Assembly: GCA_903871775.1 (NCBI GenBank)
Contig: CAIQIA010000011.1
Location: 186,001-250,000 of the forward strand
Direction: 5' to 3'
Source: an uncultured cyanobacterium
GTDB lineage: Bacteria; Cyanobacteriota; Cyanobacteriia; PCC-6307; Cyanobiaceae
DNA: 64,000 nucleotides
In this document: piece by piece, positions 31,214-39,521 of the stretch
Numbering within the stretch: position 1 is the stretch's first letter
Layout of the letters: every line of letters begins with the position of its first letter
Notes under the pieces: model-generated
Told to the model about the DNA's origin: nothing
Seen by the model: the letters and a program-made list of their open reading frames with translations, nothing else
The model's database searches: none
Program-made: the position numbers and the translations under genes

Positions 31214-31316
31214 TTCTAACACGGCCATGCACCTGACCCGCCACCGCAGATTCACCATGCCCACTGAGTATCTTCTCTTATGGCTCTTTGCAGGCAGGTG
31301 ATGGCCAGCGTTAGCA
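31214..31316 (+). other. Integron-type attC-like recombination site
   Basis: The left end CTAACACGGCCATGCACCTG (31216-31235) and the right end CAGGTGATGGCCAGCGTTAG (31295-31314) form an imperfect inverted repeat. Read against the reverse complement of the right arm, CTAAC, GGCCAT and CACCTG match exactly. One unpaired G (31229) interrupts the left arm and one extra base the right arm. The outer boxes TTCTAAC (31214-31220) and GTTAGCA (31310-31316) match the R'' (RYYYAAC) and R' (GTTRRRY) boxes except at single positions. Total length (103 bases), a bulged base and position 9 bases after a stop codon are all typical of attC sites. No integrase gene is in the window. Confidence 0.72.
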
Positions 31317-31383
31317 AGAGCAGGGGGGATGCGCGGAGGTTGCCGCTGTGGCCACAATGTGATCACGTCTGCGGGGTGGGGTG

Positions 31384-31626
31384 ATGGTTCGAGCAAAGCT
31401 GGTCAAAATCGGTAACTCGAGAGGGATTCGCCTCGCCAAGCCGTTGCTTGAGGTTGCAGGGTTGGCTGAGGAAGTCGAGATTGAGGCTTCTCCAGGGGTT
31501 CTGACCATCAGGCCCTCTGCTCACTCGAGGGCTGGCTGGGCAGAGGCAGCAGCGTCGGTCTAGCCGGAGGGGCTTCTTGATGAGATGAGCGCTACACGGT
31601 TTGATGATGAAGAGTGGTCATGGTGA
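31384..31626 (+). pseudogene. mazE: MazE-like antitoxin interrupted by an in-frame TAG
   Basis: The frame starts at ATG 31384 with the AbrB/MazE DNA-binding motif MVRAKLVKIGNSRGIRLAKPLL split as usual into VKIGNSRGIR and LAKPLLE. It meets TAG at 31561-31563 after 59 residues. Reading through gives PEGLLDEMSATRFDDEEWSW and a TGA at 31624-31626, which is the acidic, Trp-rich toxin-binding C-terminus normal for MazE. One base change (CAG to TAG) would explain it. The full-length frame overlaps the mazF start (ATGGTGA), the usual coupling. The truncated product would keep DNA binding but lose the toxin-neutralising tail. A sequencing error or stop-codon readthrough is possible. Confidence 0.8.
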
Positions 31627-31913
31627 CTGAGGAGCGTGTCTCACGAGGTGACATCTTCCTTGTCGCGTTGAATCCCACCCGAGGGTCTGAAATCAGGAAG
31701 GCCAGGCCTTGTGTCATTGTGGCGCCGCTCACCACCGGCGGCCATCCATACCCGTTCCGTGTGCGTAGCAAGTTAGATGGCAAAGACGGTTATGTTGTAG
31801 CTGACCAGCTCAGGGCCGTAGATAAGGAACGTCTCGTCAGGCGATTGGGGAGCCTGTCGGAGACTACGTTGACTGAGCTGCTGGGTGTTCTTCAGGCGAT
31901 GTTCGCTGTGTAG
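31620..31913 (+). CDS. mazF: MazF-family mRNA interferase toxin
   Basis: MazF cuts mRNA at short single-strand sites and is normally neutralised by MazE. The 97-residue product (ATG 31620) has RGDIFLVALNPTRGSEIRKARP, split here as RGDIFLVALNPTRGSE and the catalytic-arginine segment IRKARPCVIV, followed by the conserved VADQLRAVDKERL motif. It appears full length and undamaged. Two residues more are possible from GTG 31614. The start overlaps the full-length antitoxin frame. An attC-like half-site begins 7 bases after the stop. Intact toxin next to a nonsense-mutated antitoxin is odd and discussed in the findings. Confidence 0.9.
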   Translation: MVTEERVSRGDIFLVALNPTRGSEIRKARPCVIVAPLTTGGHPYPFRVRSKLDGKDGYVVADQLRAVDKERLVRRLGSLSETTLTELLGVLQAMFAV

Positions 31914-31919
31914 AGGCCT

Positions 31920-31954
31920 TGCTAACACGCCCCTGCACCTGGCCCGCCAGCGCA
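31920..31954 (+). other. Left half of a second attC-like site
   Basis: GCTAACACGCCCCTGCACCTG (31921 onward) and the following GGCCCGCCAGCGCA repeat the left arm of the attC-like site at 31214-31250 with only a few changes (shared CTAACACG-CC-TGCACCTG-CCCGCCA-CGCA). It begins 7 bases after the mazF stop. No matching right half (CAGGTG...GTTAG) is recognisable in the next 250 bases, so the site is truncated or badly decayed. The remaining gap to 32184 contains no gene that I can support. Confidence 0.6.
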
Positions 31955-32184
31955 TATTCCTGTTGGCTGTGTTGACACCCCAAGGTCACAACGTCAGAGT
32001 CTCCTGCCTGTCAGGTTCATACATCTTCTTGGGGGCAGCTGCATTCCGGCGAGCCATGGCTAGCCTCCGACCGTGGTCTGTCGTGGTGCATCGTCCCCCC
32101 GTCATCTGGTGACCATAGGCGGCATCTCTTGGCAAACAACGCGCCAGCAGATTTCAGCTGATCTGATCTGACCCCCCCCTCCTG

Positions 32185-34983
32185 ATGCCCCACTGCCTCC
32201 GGCCCACCCTGATCGTCGCCCTGGCTGGACTCACCGTTCAAGCTCCCCTGCTGGCTCGTCCGCTGCAGCCAGCTGCCGACAGCGCGCAGACGCGCCTGGG
32301 CACCTTGCAGCTCGAGAACGGCTACCCCAGCAAGGCCACCGCCGCCAGGTTGTACGACGAGCTTGATTTTCAGCGGGCCACCCAGGCTTACCTCTGGGCC
32401 CTGCCGGCGGTGGGTTTCAAGGCCCTCTACGACGCCCAGGCCCGCACCTTTGGGGCCCGCAACGGTGATGTGGTGCTCTACCAGACCCTCAAGGACAAGG
32501 CGGGGATGCTCACCCCCAACATCACCACCCTCTATGCCTTCAGCTTCTGGGATCTGGCCCGCCAGGGCCCCCTGGTGGTCGAGGTGCCTGAGGGTGCCAC
32601 CGCTGGAGGTGTGCTCGACATCTGGCAGCAGCCCATCACCGACATGGGCCAGACCGGGCCCGACCAGGGTGCCGGCGGCCGTTACCTGATCCTTCCCCCA
32701 GGCAGCCCTGATGTCGATGCGCCCGGCTATCGCATCGTGCGTTCCCCCAGCCACCAGATCTGGTTCGGCACCCGCGGTCTCGATCCCGACAAGGCCGCCG
32801 CTGAAGCCACCGTGCGCCGTCATCGCCTCTACAGCTGGAGTCAACGCGACAACCCCCCCGTCACCGCCTACATCCCCGTGGCCGGTCGCGCCTGGCAGTC
32901 GGCCCAGCCCAGCACCCTCAGCTACTGGCGCCTGCTCAGTGAGCTGTACGCCAACGAACCAGTCGCCCCCCGCGATCGGATGCTCTTCGGCATGCTGGCG
33001 CCCCTCGGCATCAGCCCCGGCCAGCCGTTTCAGCCCGATGCCCGCCAGGCCCGCCTCCTGGGTGATGCCGCCCGGGTCGGTGATCTGATGGCCCGCACCA
33101 TCGCCTACGACAAGCGCATCCCTGGCGCCACCGTCTACCCCGGCAAGCACTGGGAGTACGCGGTGCTGTTTGACCTTGACCACGAAACCCCAGACCGTCG
33201 CCGCGTGCAGCTTGATGAACGCAGCTCCTGGTTTTATGAGGCGATCGGCATGTCGGCTGGCATGCAGGGACGCATCGTGGGCTTCGGGCAGGTCTACCTC
33301 GAAGCCTCCAAAGACAAGGCCGGCCGCTGGCTCGACGGTGGCCGTACCTACCGCCTGCGCGTGCCTGCCGCGGCACCGGTGAAGCAGTTCTGGTCCATCA
33401 CCCTCTACGACAACCTCAGCCGTGGTCCGCTGATCACCGATCAGGGCGCCGCCGACATCAGCTCGCGCAAGCCCGACCTGGTCAGCAACCCTGATGGTTC
33501 GGTCGATGTCACCTTCGGGCCGGTGCGACCCGCCGGTGCCAGCAACTGGATCAAGACCACCCCCGGCAAGGGCTGGTTCGCTTATTTCCGCCTCTACGGC
33601 CCCACCGAGCCCTACTTCACCAAGGCCTGGCAGCTCAACGACATCGAACCGCTGCAGCTTCAGAAGGTCAGCCCCGGGCTCTCTGCCGATGAGGCCCGCG
33701 CCATCGCCAGGGATGCCTGGCTCTATGCCTATGCACCGCTGCAGGGCTATCAGACCCTCTGGAACCAGACCCAGAACAAGGCCTTTCCGGGTTACGTGGG
33801 TGGCTTCAACCGCTTCCGCCATTACGCCCGTTCGGCCACCCCAGCCGACAAGGACATCGTCACCCCCAACAACGACACCCCCTATTCCTGGGCCTGGCTT
33901 GATCTGCGGGCCGAGCCCATGGTGCTGTCGCTGCCGGAGGTCCCGCCGCCGCGCTACTACGTGAACCAGTGGTTTGACCTTTACACCCACAACTTCGCCT
34001 ACACAGGGGTCCGTTCCACCGGCCGCCAGGCTGGCACTTACCTCTTTGCCGGCCCCCACTGGACGGGCCCCGTGCCCAGGGGTGTCACGCGGGTGTTCCG
34101 CTCCGAGACCGATGTCGTCGGCACCCTCACCCGCACCCAGCTCAACGGTCCTGACGACATTCCGGCGTTGCAGGCGCTCCAGGCGCAATACATCCTCACG
34201 CCCCTATCCCGTTTTCTCGGCAACCCCGCTCCGCCCGCTGCGCCGCCCATCGCCTGGCCCGTCTGGGATGCCGGCAAAGCCGAAGGAATCGGCTTCATCA
34301 GCTATCTCAATGCGCTGCTGCCGTTCATGCCCACCGTGCCTTCAGAGCGCACGATGATGGCCCGCTTCGCACGCATCGGCATCGGGCCTGGCCTGCCGTT
34401 TGATCCCGATCGGCTTGACCCCGCCATCCGTGGCGCCATGGCCGAAGGTGTCGCCAGTGCCGCCGCCGATCTCAAGGCCAGGGCCCTTGCCCAGACCAGC
34501 TCCCAGGGGTTCTTCGGCACCCGGGACGAGCTGGGGCCTGACTATCTCACCTTCCGTTCGATGGGGGCCCTGCTGGGCATCTACGGCAACAGTAGCGCCG
34601 AGGCCATCTACGCCAGCCAGCAGACCGGACCTGACGGTCAGGTGCTTGATGGCCGCCGCCGCTGGGTGCTGCGCTTTGAGCCCGGCCAGCTGCCGCCGGT
34701 CTCTGAGTTCTGGTCGGTGACCATGTACAACCTGCCCGAACGTCTGCTGGTCGATAACCCCATCCAGCGTTACTCGATCGGTGATCGCACCCCCGGCCTG
34801 CAGCTGGGTCCCGATGGATCCCTCGAGATCTACATCCAGAACGACAACCCCGGTGCCGACAAAGCCGCCAACTGGTTGCCTGCCCCAGCCGGTCCTTTCT
34901 TCTTCGTCGCCCGTCTCTACGCCCCCCAGCCCCCCGCCCTTGATGGCCGCTGGACCCTGCCAAGGCTCATCGAACGGCCCTGA
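32185..34983 (+). CDS. Exported tandem DUF1254-DUF1214 protein (two fused copies)
   Basis: The 932-residue product begins with a signal peptide (about 1-25, ending LLARP). It contains two full DUF1254 + DUF1214 units. Copy 1: DUF1254 from QRATQAYLWALPAVGF (about 62) and DUF1214 around FWSITLYDNLSRGPLI (about 402). Copy 2: DUF1254 from AIARDAWLYAYAPLQGYQ (about 505) with NNDTPYSWAWLDLR, and DUF1214 around FWSVTMYNLPERLLVDNP (about 840). Single-unit proteins are usually 350-480 residues. The enzymatic role of the family is unknown. GC is near the genome average, unlike the neighbouring cassette region. It converges with pilC, 16 bases away. Confidence 0.88.
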   Translation: MPHCLRPTLIVALAGLTVQAPLLARPLQPAADSAQTRLGTLQLENGYPSKATAARLYDELDFQRATQAYLWALPAVGFKALYDAQARTFGARNGDVVLYQTLKDKAGMLTPNITTLYAFSFWDLARQGPLVVEVPEGATAGGVLDIWQQPITDMGQTGPDQGAGGRYLILPPGSPDVDAPGYRIVRSPSHQIWFGTRGLDPDKAAAEATVRRHRLYSWSQRDNPPVTAYIPVAGRAWQSAQPSTLSYWRLLSELYANEPVAPRDRMLFGMLAPLGISPGQPFQPDARQARLLGDAARVGDLMARTIAYDKRIPGATVYPGKHWEYAVLFDLDHETPDRRRVQLDERSSWFYEAIGMSAGMQGRIVGFGQVYLEASKDKAGRWLDGGRTYRLRVPAAAPVKQFWSITLYDNLSRGPLITDQGAADISSRKPDLVSNPDGSVDVTFGPVRPAGASNWIKTTPGKGWFAYFRLYGPTEPYFTKAWQLNDIEPLQLQKVSPGLSADEARAIARDAWLYAYAPLQGYQTLWNQTQNKAFPGYVGGFNRFRHYARSATPADKDIVTPNNDTPYSWAWLDLRAEPMVLSLPEVPPPRYYVNQWFDLYTHNFAYTGVRSTGRQAGTYLFAGPHWTGPVPRGVTRVFRSETDVVGTLTRTQLNGPDDIPALQALQAQYILTPLSRFLGNPAPPAAPPIAWPVWDAGKAEGIGFISYLNALLPFMPTVPSERTMMARFARIGIGPGLPFDPDRLDPAIRGAMAEGVASAAADLKARALAQTSSQGFFGTRDELGPDYLTFRSMGALLGIYGNSSAEAIYASQQTGPDGQVLDGRRRWVLRFEPGQLPPVSEFWSVTMYNLPERLLVDNPIQRYSIGDRTPGLQLGPDGSLEIYIQNDNPGADKAANWLPAPAGPFFFVARLYAPQPPALDGRWTLPRLIERP

Positions 34984-34999
34984 GCAGGGCCCCCAGCCA

Positions 35000-36223
35000 T
35001 CACTTGATCTTGTCAAACACGCTGAACATCGGCAGGTACATCGCCATCAGAATCGAGCCCACAATGCCGCCCACCAGCACGATCATCATCGGTTCGAGCA
35101 TGGCCGTCATCGCCTTCACGGTCGCCGAGATCTCGTCTTCGTAGAAGTCGGCCACCTTCGAGAGCATGCCGTCGAGCTGGCCGGTTTCTTCACCGATGGC
35201 CAGCATGCTCATCGCCATGTCGGGAAACACCTGCCGCCGGTTCAGGGCCTGGCTCAACATGCCACCCTCCTGCACCTCATGCTTCGAGGCCTCGACCGCA
35301 TCCGCCAGGATGCTGTTGCCGACCGTGTCACGCACGATGTCGAGCGTCATCAGAATCGGCACCCCCGCCCGGCTCAATGAACTGAACGTGCGGCAGAACT
35401 GGGCCGTTGCTGTTTTCTGGATCAGGTCACCGAACAACGGCACCTTGAGCAATAACGCATCGATCTGCCGCCGCCCGCTGCGGCTTGCATACAGCTGCTG
35501 GATGCCCCACACCAGCAGCAGCAGCAGCCCCGCCAGCACCAGCGAGAACGATGACCGCAGCAGACCACTGAGGTCGACCATGAACTGCGTGAACGGCGGC
35601 AGGTCGGCCCCCAGTTCCTTGAAGATGCCCGCAAAGGTGGGAATCAGAAAGATCGTCATCCCCAGAAACACCAATATCGCGATCGCGAGCACCGTCAGCG
35701 GATACCCCAGCGCCCCACGGATCTGGTTGCGCAGCTTGGCGTTGTCTTCGAGCAGTTTCGCCAGCCGCTTCAGCACCTCCTCCAGCACCCCACCGGCTTC
35801 GCCGGCTTCAATCATCGCCACCGTCAGCTGGTCGAACACCTGCGGCCATCGCCGCATCGCCGATCCCAGCGAGGCGCCCTGGTTCACATCCTGCGCCACC
35901 CGCGTGATCGCCCGCCGGAACAGCGGCTGCTTCTGCTGCCTTGCCATCAGGTCGAGGCTGCGCACGATCGGCACCCCCGCCCCCACCAGGGCCGCCAGCT
36001 TGCTGGCGAACACCGCCTTCTCCTTCACCCCCGGGGCCTGTTCCAGCTGCAGCCGCAATCCCCGCTGCACCTTGTCGATGCGTTCGGCTTCGGCCTTGAG
36101 GCTCAACGCCAGAATTCCCCGCTGCCGCAGCAGCCGTTTGGCCGCCTGCAGGTCAGCGGCGGTAAGCCGCAGCTGCTTTTCGCGCCCCTGCCGGTCCCGG
36201 TAGGTGGCCAGGTAGCTCGTCAT
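35000..36223 (-). CDS. pilC: Type IV pilus inner-membrane platform protein
   Basis: PilC (GspF family) is the inner-membrane platform on which the assembly ATPases act. The 407-residue product has the two repeated cytoplasmic helical domains (KLAALVGAGVPIVRSLDLM near 78 and RTFSSLSRAGVPILMTLDIV near 285) and three membrane segments (about 170-190, 220-240 and 375-395). The start overlaps the pilT stop (ATGA at 36220-36223). It ends the pilB-pilT-pilC operon. Confidence 0.95.
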   Translation of the reverse strand: MTSYLATYRDRQGREKQLRLTAADLQAAKRLLRQRGILALSLKAEAERIDKVQRGLRLQLEQAPGVKEKAVFASKLAALVGAGVPIVRSLDLMARQQKQPLFRRAITRVAQDVNQGASLGSAMRRWPQVFDQLTVAMIEAGEAGGVLEEVLKRLAKLLEDNAKLRNQIRGALGYPLTVLAIAILVFLGMTIFLIPTFAGIFKELGADLPPFTQFMVDLSGLLRSSFSLVLAGLLLLLVWGIQQLYASRSGRRQIDALLLKVPLFGDLIQKTATAQFCRTFSSLSRAGVPILMTLDIVRDTVGNSILADAVEASKHEVQEGGMLSQALNRRQVFPDMAMSMLAIGEETGQLDGMLSKVADFYEDEISATVKAMTAMLEPMMIVLVGGIVGSILMAMYLPMFSVFDKIK

Positions 36224-37299
36224 CCGCCGTCACCCAGCAGTCGCACCAGCTCATCGGGTTTGCCCGCCTTGGCCAGGCCCTCCTCCCGCTCGATCTCGCC
36301 CGCCTCGATCAGGTTCGCCAGCGCCCGTTCGAGGGTCTGCATGCCGTACTGGCCGCCGGTCTGCAGCTGCGAATAGATCTGCGCCGTCTTGCCCTCGCGG
36401 ATCAGGTTCGCCAGGGCCGGCGTGTTCACCATGATCTCCTGGGCCATCACCCGCCCGAAGGCCCCCGGCGGAGGGTTGCGGCGCCTGCAGAGGGTCTGGG
36501 CGAACACCGCCATCAGGCTGCCGCTCAGCTGCACCCTGATCTGCGTCTGCTGCGACGGCGGAAACACATCGACCATCCGGTCGACCGTCTGGGCTGCCGA
36601 ACTGGTGTGCAGGGTGCCGAACACCAGGTGCCCCGTCTCGGCTGCTGTGATCGCCAGCTGGATCGTCTCGAGGTCGCGCATCTCTCCCACCAGAATCACG
36701 TCGGGGTCTTCCCGCAGGGCTGCCCTGAGGGCATTGGCGAAGCTGCGGGTGTCTTCCCCCAGTTCGCGCTGGTGGATGACGCTGCGGGCCGGGTGGTACA
36801 CGAACTCGATCGGATCCTCCACCGTGAGGATGTGCTCGGCGCGGGTCTGGTTGATGTGTTCGAGCAACGCCGCCAGGGTCGTGGTTTTGCCAGAACCCGT
36901 CGGCCCCGTCACCAGCACCAGCCCCCGCGGCCGTTCGCTGATGTCGCGCACCACCTGCGGCAGCCTCAGCTGCTCCAGGGTGGGGATCGTGCTGCCCAGG
37001 GCCCGCAGGCAGGCCGCATACGATCCCTTCTCGCGGTAGACGTTCACCCGGAAGCGGGCGACCCCCCGCAGGCCGTAGGAGCAGTCGAGTTCCCAGTTCT
37101 GCTCCAGCTGCTTGCGCTGGTTGTTGTTCAGCAGTGAAAAGATCAGCCGGTTGCAGAGTTCCTCGCTCAGGGCCTCGGGTTCCATGGCCTGCAGCTGACC
37201 GCTGAAGCGTCCGTAGGGCGGCAGGCCCGCCGACAGGTGCAGGTCGCTGCCGCCCCGCTGCACCAGCTGCTCCATCAGTTCCTCGATTGCCACGGCCAT
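36220..37299 (-). CDS. pilT: Type IV pilus retraction ATPase
   Basis: PilT powers pilus retraction, needed for twitching motility and DNA uptake. The 359-residue hexameric ATPase has Walker A (GPTGSGKTTTLAALL, near residue 131), the Asp box (EDPIEFVYHP), Walker B (DPDVILVGEMRD) and the His box (HLVFGTLHTSSAAQTVDR). The LIREGKTAQIYSQ region near 300 matches the AIRNLIRE-type PilT signature in relaxed form. It lies 27 bases downstream of pilB and is coupled to pilC. Confidence 0.95.
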   Translation of the reverse strand: MAVAIEELMEQLVQRGGSDLHLSAGLPPYGRFSGQLQAMEPEALSEELCNRLIFSLLNNNQRKQLEQNWELDCSYGLRGVARFRVNVYREKGSYAACLRALGSTIPTLEQLRLPQVVRDISERPRGLVLVTGPTGSGKTTTLAALLEHINQTRAEHILTVEDPIEFVYHPARSVIHQRELGEDTRSFANALRAALREDPDVILVGEMRDLETIQLAITAAETGHLVFGTLHTSSAAQTVDRMVDVFPPSQQTQIRVQLSGSLMAVFAQTLCRRRNPPPGAFGRVMAQEIMVNTPALANLIREGKTAQIYSQLQTGGQYGMQTLERALANLIEAGEIEREEGLAKAGKPDELVRLLGDGG

Positions 37300-37326
37300 C
37301 GCTCAGCGGTCTCCGACGCCTGCCAC

Positions 37327-38763
37327 CTATGCCTGCAGTGTGCCCCGCGGGGTCAGGCAATAGGGGCAATCGATCCAGTCGTCCCGCAGGCCGGCGCCGC
37401 AGCCCCGGCAGGTGCTGGTCGTCAGCTGGCGGGCGCGGATCTCCTGTTCAAGACCCGAATCAGTGAGCAGCACGCGCTCCACCTCCTCAAGACTGGTGGT
37501 GCCGTCGCGGGCCAGGCTGAGGCCGTACCCCAGCAGGGTGCGCATGCCGTTCTCGAGGGCCAGACGCCGCAGCTGGTCGGTGCCCAGGCCCCGGCCGATC
37601 GCTTCGCTCATCTCCTCGTTGATGCGCATCACCTCGTAGACGCCGATCCGCCCCCGGTAGCCCACCCCGCCGCAGTGGCTGCACGCCGTGCCGGCCTCTG
37701 GCGTGCGCTGGAAGGTCAGCGAGGCCGGGTCGCTGGCGCTGAGCCCCAGCCGGGCCAGGTCGGCCGCCGTGGGCACATGCGGCACCCGGCACACCGGGCA
37801 GAGCCGCCGCAGCAGCCGCTGGGACAGCACCCCGATCAGGGCGGCGCTGAGCATGAAGGTCTCCACCCCCATCTCGGCCAGCCGCGCGACGGCGCTGGGG
37901 GCGTCGTTGCAGTGCAGGGTCGTGAACACCAGATGGCCCGTCAGGGCCGCCTCCAGGGCGGTCTTGGCCGTCTCGAGGTCGCGGGTCTCGCCCACCAGCA
38001 GCACATCCGGGTCCTGCCGCATGAACGCCCGCAGGGTCTGGGCAAAGTCGAGCCCCTTGTCGCGGTTCACCTGCGTCTGGGTGATGCCGGGCAGGGTGTA
38101 CTCGATCGGGTCTTCAACGGTCGAGATGTTCAGCCCCGGGTCGTTCCGTTCTGCCAGCAGCGAATAGAGCGTCGTCGACTTGCCCGACCCCGTGGGCCCT
38201 GTCACCAGCAGGATCCCGTAGGGCTTGGAGCCCATGTCGCGGATTTCGGCCAGGGCCAGCGGGTCGGTCACCAGCTGGTCGAGCCCCAGCTGCGTGGCGC
38301 TCGAATCGAGCAGCCGCAGCACCACCTTCTCGCCGAAGCGGCTCGGCAGCACACTCACCCTGAAGTCGACGGTCCGCCCCTTCCAGCGCCGACGGATGCG
38401 GCCGTCCTGGGGCAGCCGCCGCTCGGCGATGTCGAGGTCGGCCAGGATCTTGAAGCGGCTCGTGAGTGCCGGGATCACCCGGGTCGGCAGCGGTTCGAAC
38501 GCATTGCGCAGCACCCCGTCGAGCCGCAGCCGCACGTTCAGCCCCTGCTCCTGCGGTTCGATGTGGATGTCGCTGGCACCACTGGCCAGGGCCCGCACCA
38601 GAATCCGGTCGGCCAGCTGCACCACCGGCGCGGCCGTGCGGTCTTCGGCGCTGACCTCCAGATCGGGGCCGTCGGCCGCCGGTGGGGGCGCGAAGGTCTC
38701 GAAGCTGTCATCCAGCTCGAAGCGTTCCAGGAGCGGCCCCCGGGGTGTCGTCAGCGTCATCAT
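37327..38763 (-). CDS. pilB: Type IV pilus assembly ATPase, short form
   Basis: PilB drives pilin polymerisation. From ATG 38763 the product has 478 residues. It begins almost directly with the N2 domain ([22 protein letters not shown]); the N-terminal GspE_N domain usual in PilB is missing. Walker A is [17 protein letters not shown] (about 218), Walker [13 protein letters not shown] (about 280), and the zinc-binding CPVC...CSHC lies near 345-385. After the normal end an extra zinc-ribbon-like segment (CRGCGAGL...DCPYC) closes the protein. ATG 38760 is an equal start. It is transcribed toward pilT and pilC and is divergent from grpE. Confidence 0.92.
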   Translation of the reverse strand: MMTLTTPRGPLLERFELDDSFETFAPPPAADGPDLEVSAEDRTAAPVVQLADRILVRALASGASDIHIEPQEQGLNVRLRLDGVLRNAFEPLPTRVIPALTSRFKILADLDIAERRLPQDGRIRRRWKGRTVDFRVSVLPSRFGEKVVLRLLDSSATQLGLDQLVTDPLALAEIRDMGSKPYGILLVTGPTGSGKSTTLYSLLAERNDPGLNISTVEDPIEYTLPGITQTQVNRDKGLDFAQTLRAFMRQDPDVLLVGETRDLETAKTALEAALTGHLVFTTLHCNDAPSAVARLAEMGVETFMLSAALIGVLSQRLLRRLCPVCRVPHVPTAADLARLGLSASDPASLTFQRTPEAGTACSHCGGVGYRGRIGVYEVMRINEEMSEAIGRGLGTDQLRRLALENGMRTLLGYGLSLARDGTTSLEEVERVLLTDSGLEQEIRARQLTTSTCRGCGAGLRDDWIDCPYCLTPRGTLQA

Positions 38764-38852
38764 CCGCCCTCCGGACCGGCCTGGTGTCCCATGGCGGGAT
38801 TTCCTCCCTTGATCCAGGTGCTGCCGCCCCTGCAACATGTTGTGACCCTCAG

Positions 38853-39521
38853 ATGTCCCGCATGACCGGCGCGTCCACGTCCCCCGAGTCCGTCCCCGAC
38901 GAGATCGGGTCCGCCGGGGAGCCGCCCGAGGCAGCCGCCGAGGCTCCCGAGGGCCAGGAGCACCCCGAGGGTCCTGAAGGCCACGACACCGATGCCGACA
39001 CCGCTGATGGCGCCCCCGCCGGTGCGGGTGAAGCCCTCGAGCGCCTGCGCGGCGAGCACGAGACCCTGCGCGGCCAGTACATGCGCCTGGCCGCCGATTT
39101 CGACAACTTCCGCAAGCGCCAGCAGCGTGACGCCGCCGACCAGCGGCTGCAGATCACCTGCACCGCCCTCCGCGCGATCCTGCCGGTGGTCGACAACTTC
39201 GACCGGGCCCGCCAGCAGCTCGATCCCCAGGGGGAAGAGGCCCAGGCGTTGCACCGCAGCTACCAGGGCCTCTACAAGCAGCTGGTGGAAGCCTTCAAGG
39301 AGCTGGGGGTGTCGCCGATGCGGGTGCAGGGGGAACCCTTCGACCCCAACCTGCACGAGGCCGTGCTGCGGGAGCCCAGCGACGATTACGCCGAAGATGT
39401 GGTGATCGAAGAGCTGCAGCGCGGCTACCAGCTCGAGTCCCTCGTGCTGCGCCATGCCCTCGTCAAGGTGTCCATGGGACCCGGTCCCGCCGCCGACCGT
39501 TCTGACCCCGACGCCGACTGA
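38853..39521 (+). CDS. grpE: Nucleotide exchange factor GrpE
   Basis: GrpE releases ADP from DnaK. The 222-residue product has an acidic, disordered N-terminus (about 1-55), a long coiled-coil helix ([18 protein letters not shown], about 60-90) and the conserved beta-domain with PVVDNFDRA and [11 protein letters not shown]. Starts ATG 38853 and ATG 38862 are both possible. The stop overlaps the dnaJ start by one base (TGATG). dnaK is not in the window. Confidence 0.95.
   Translation: MSRMTGASTSPESVPDEIGSAGEPPEAAAEAPEGQEHPEGPEGHDTDADTADGAPAGAGEALERLRGEHETLRGQYMRLAADFDNFRKRQQRDAADQRLQITCTALRAILPVVDNFDRARQQLDPQGEEAQALHRSYQGLYKQLVEAFKELGVSPMRVQGEPFDPNLHEAVLREPSDDYAEDVVIEELQRGYQLESLVLRHALVKVSMGPGPAADRSDPDAD

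Noticed and set aside
31205-31954. Repeats around mazEF as a CRISPR array or as insertion-sequence ends
   Set aside because: Only one and a half copies exist, each with internal inverted symmetry and a bulge; there is no transposase and no spacer-repeat pattern. The attC reading explains them better.
31921-31976. GTGTTGAC near 31969-31976 as the right end of the second attC-like site
   Set aside because: Only about five bases pair with the left arm and the L' box is missing, so I call the site truncated.
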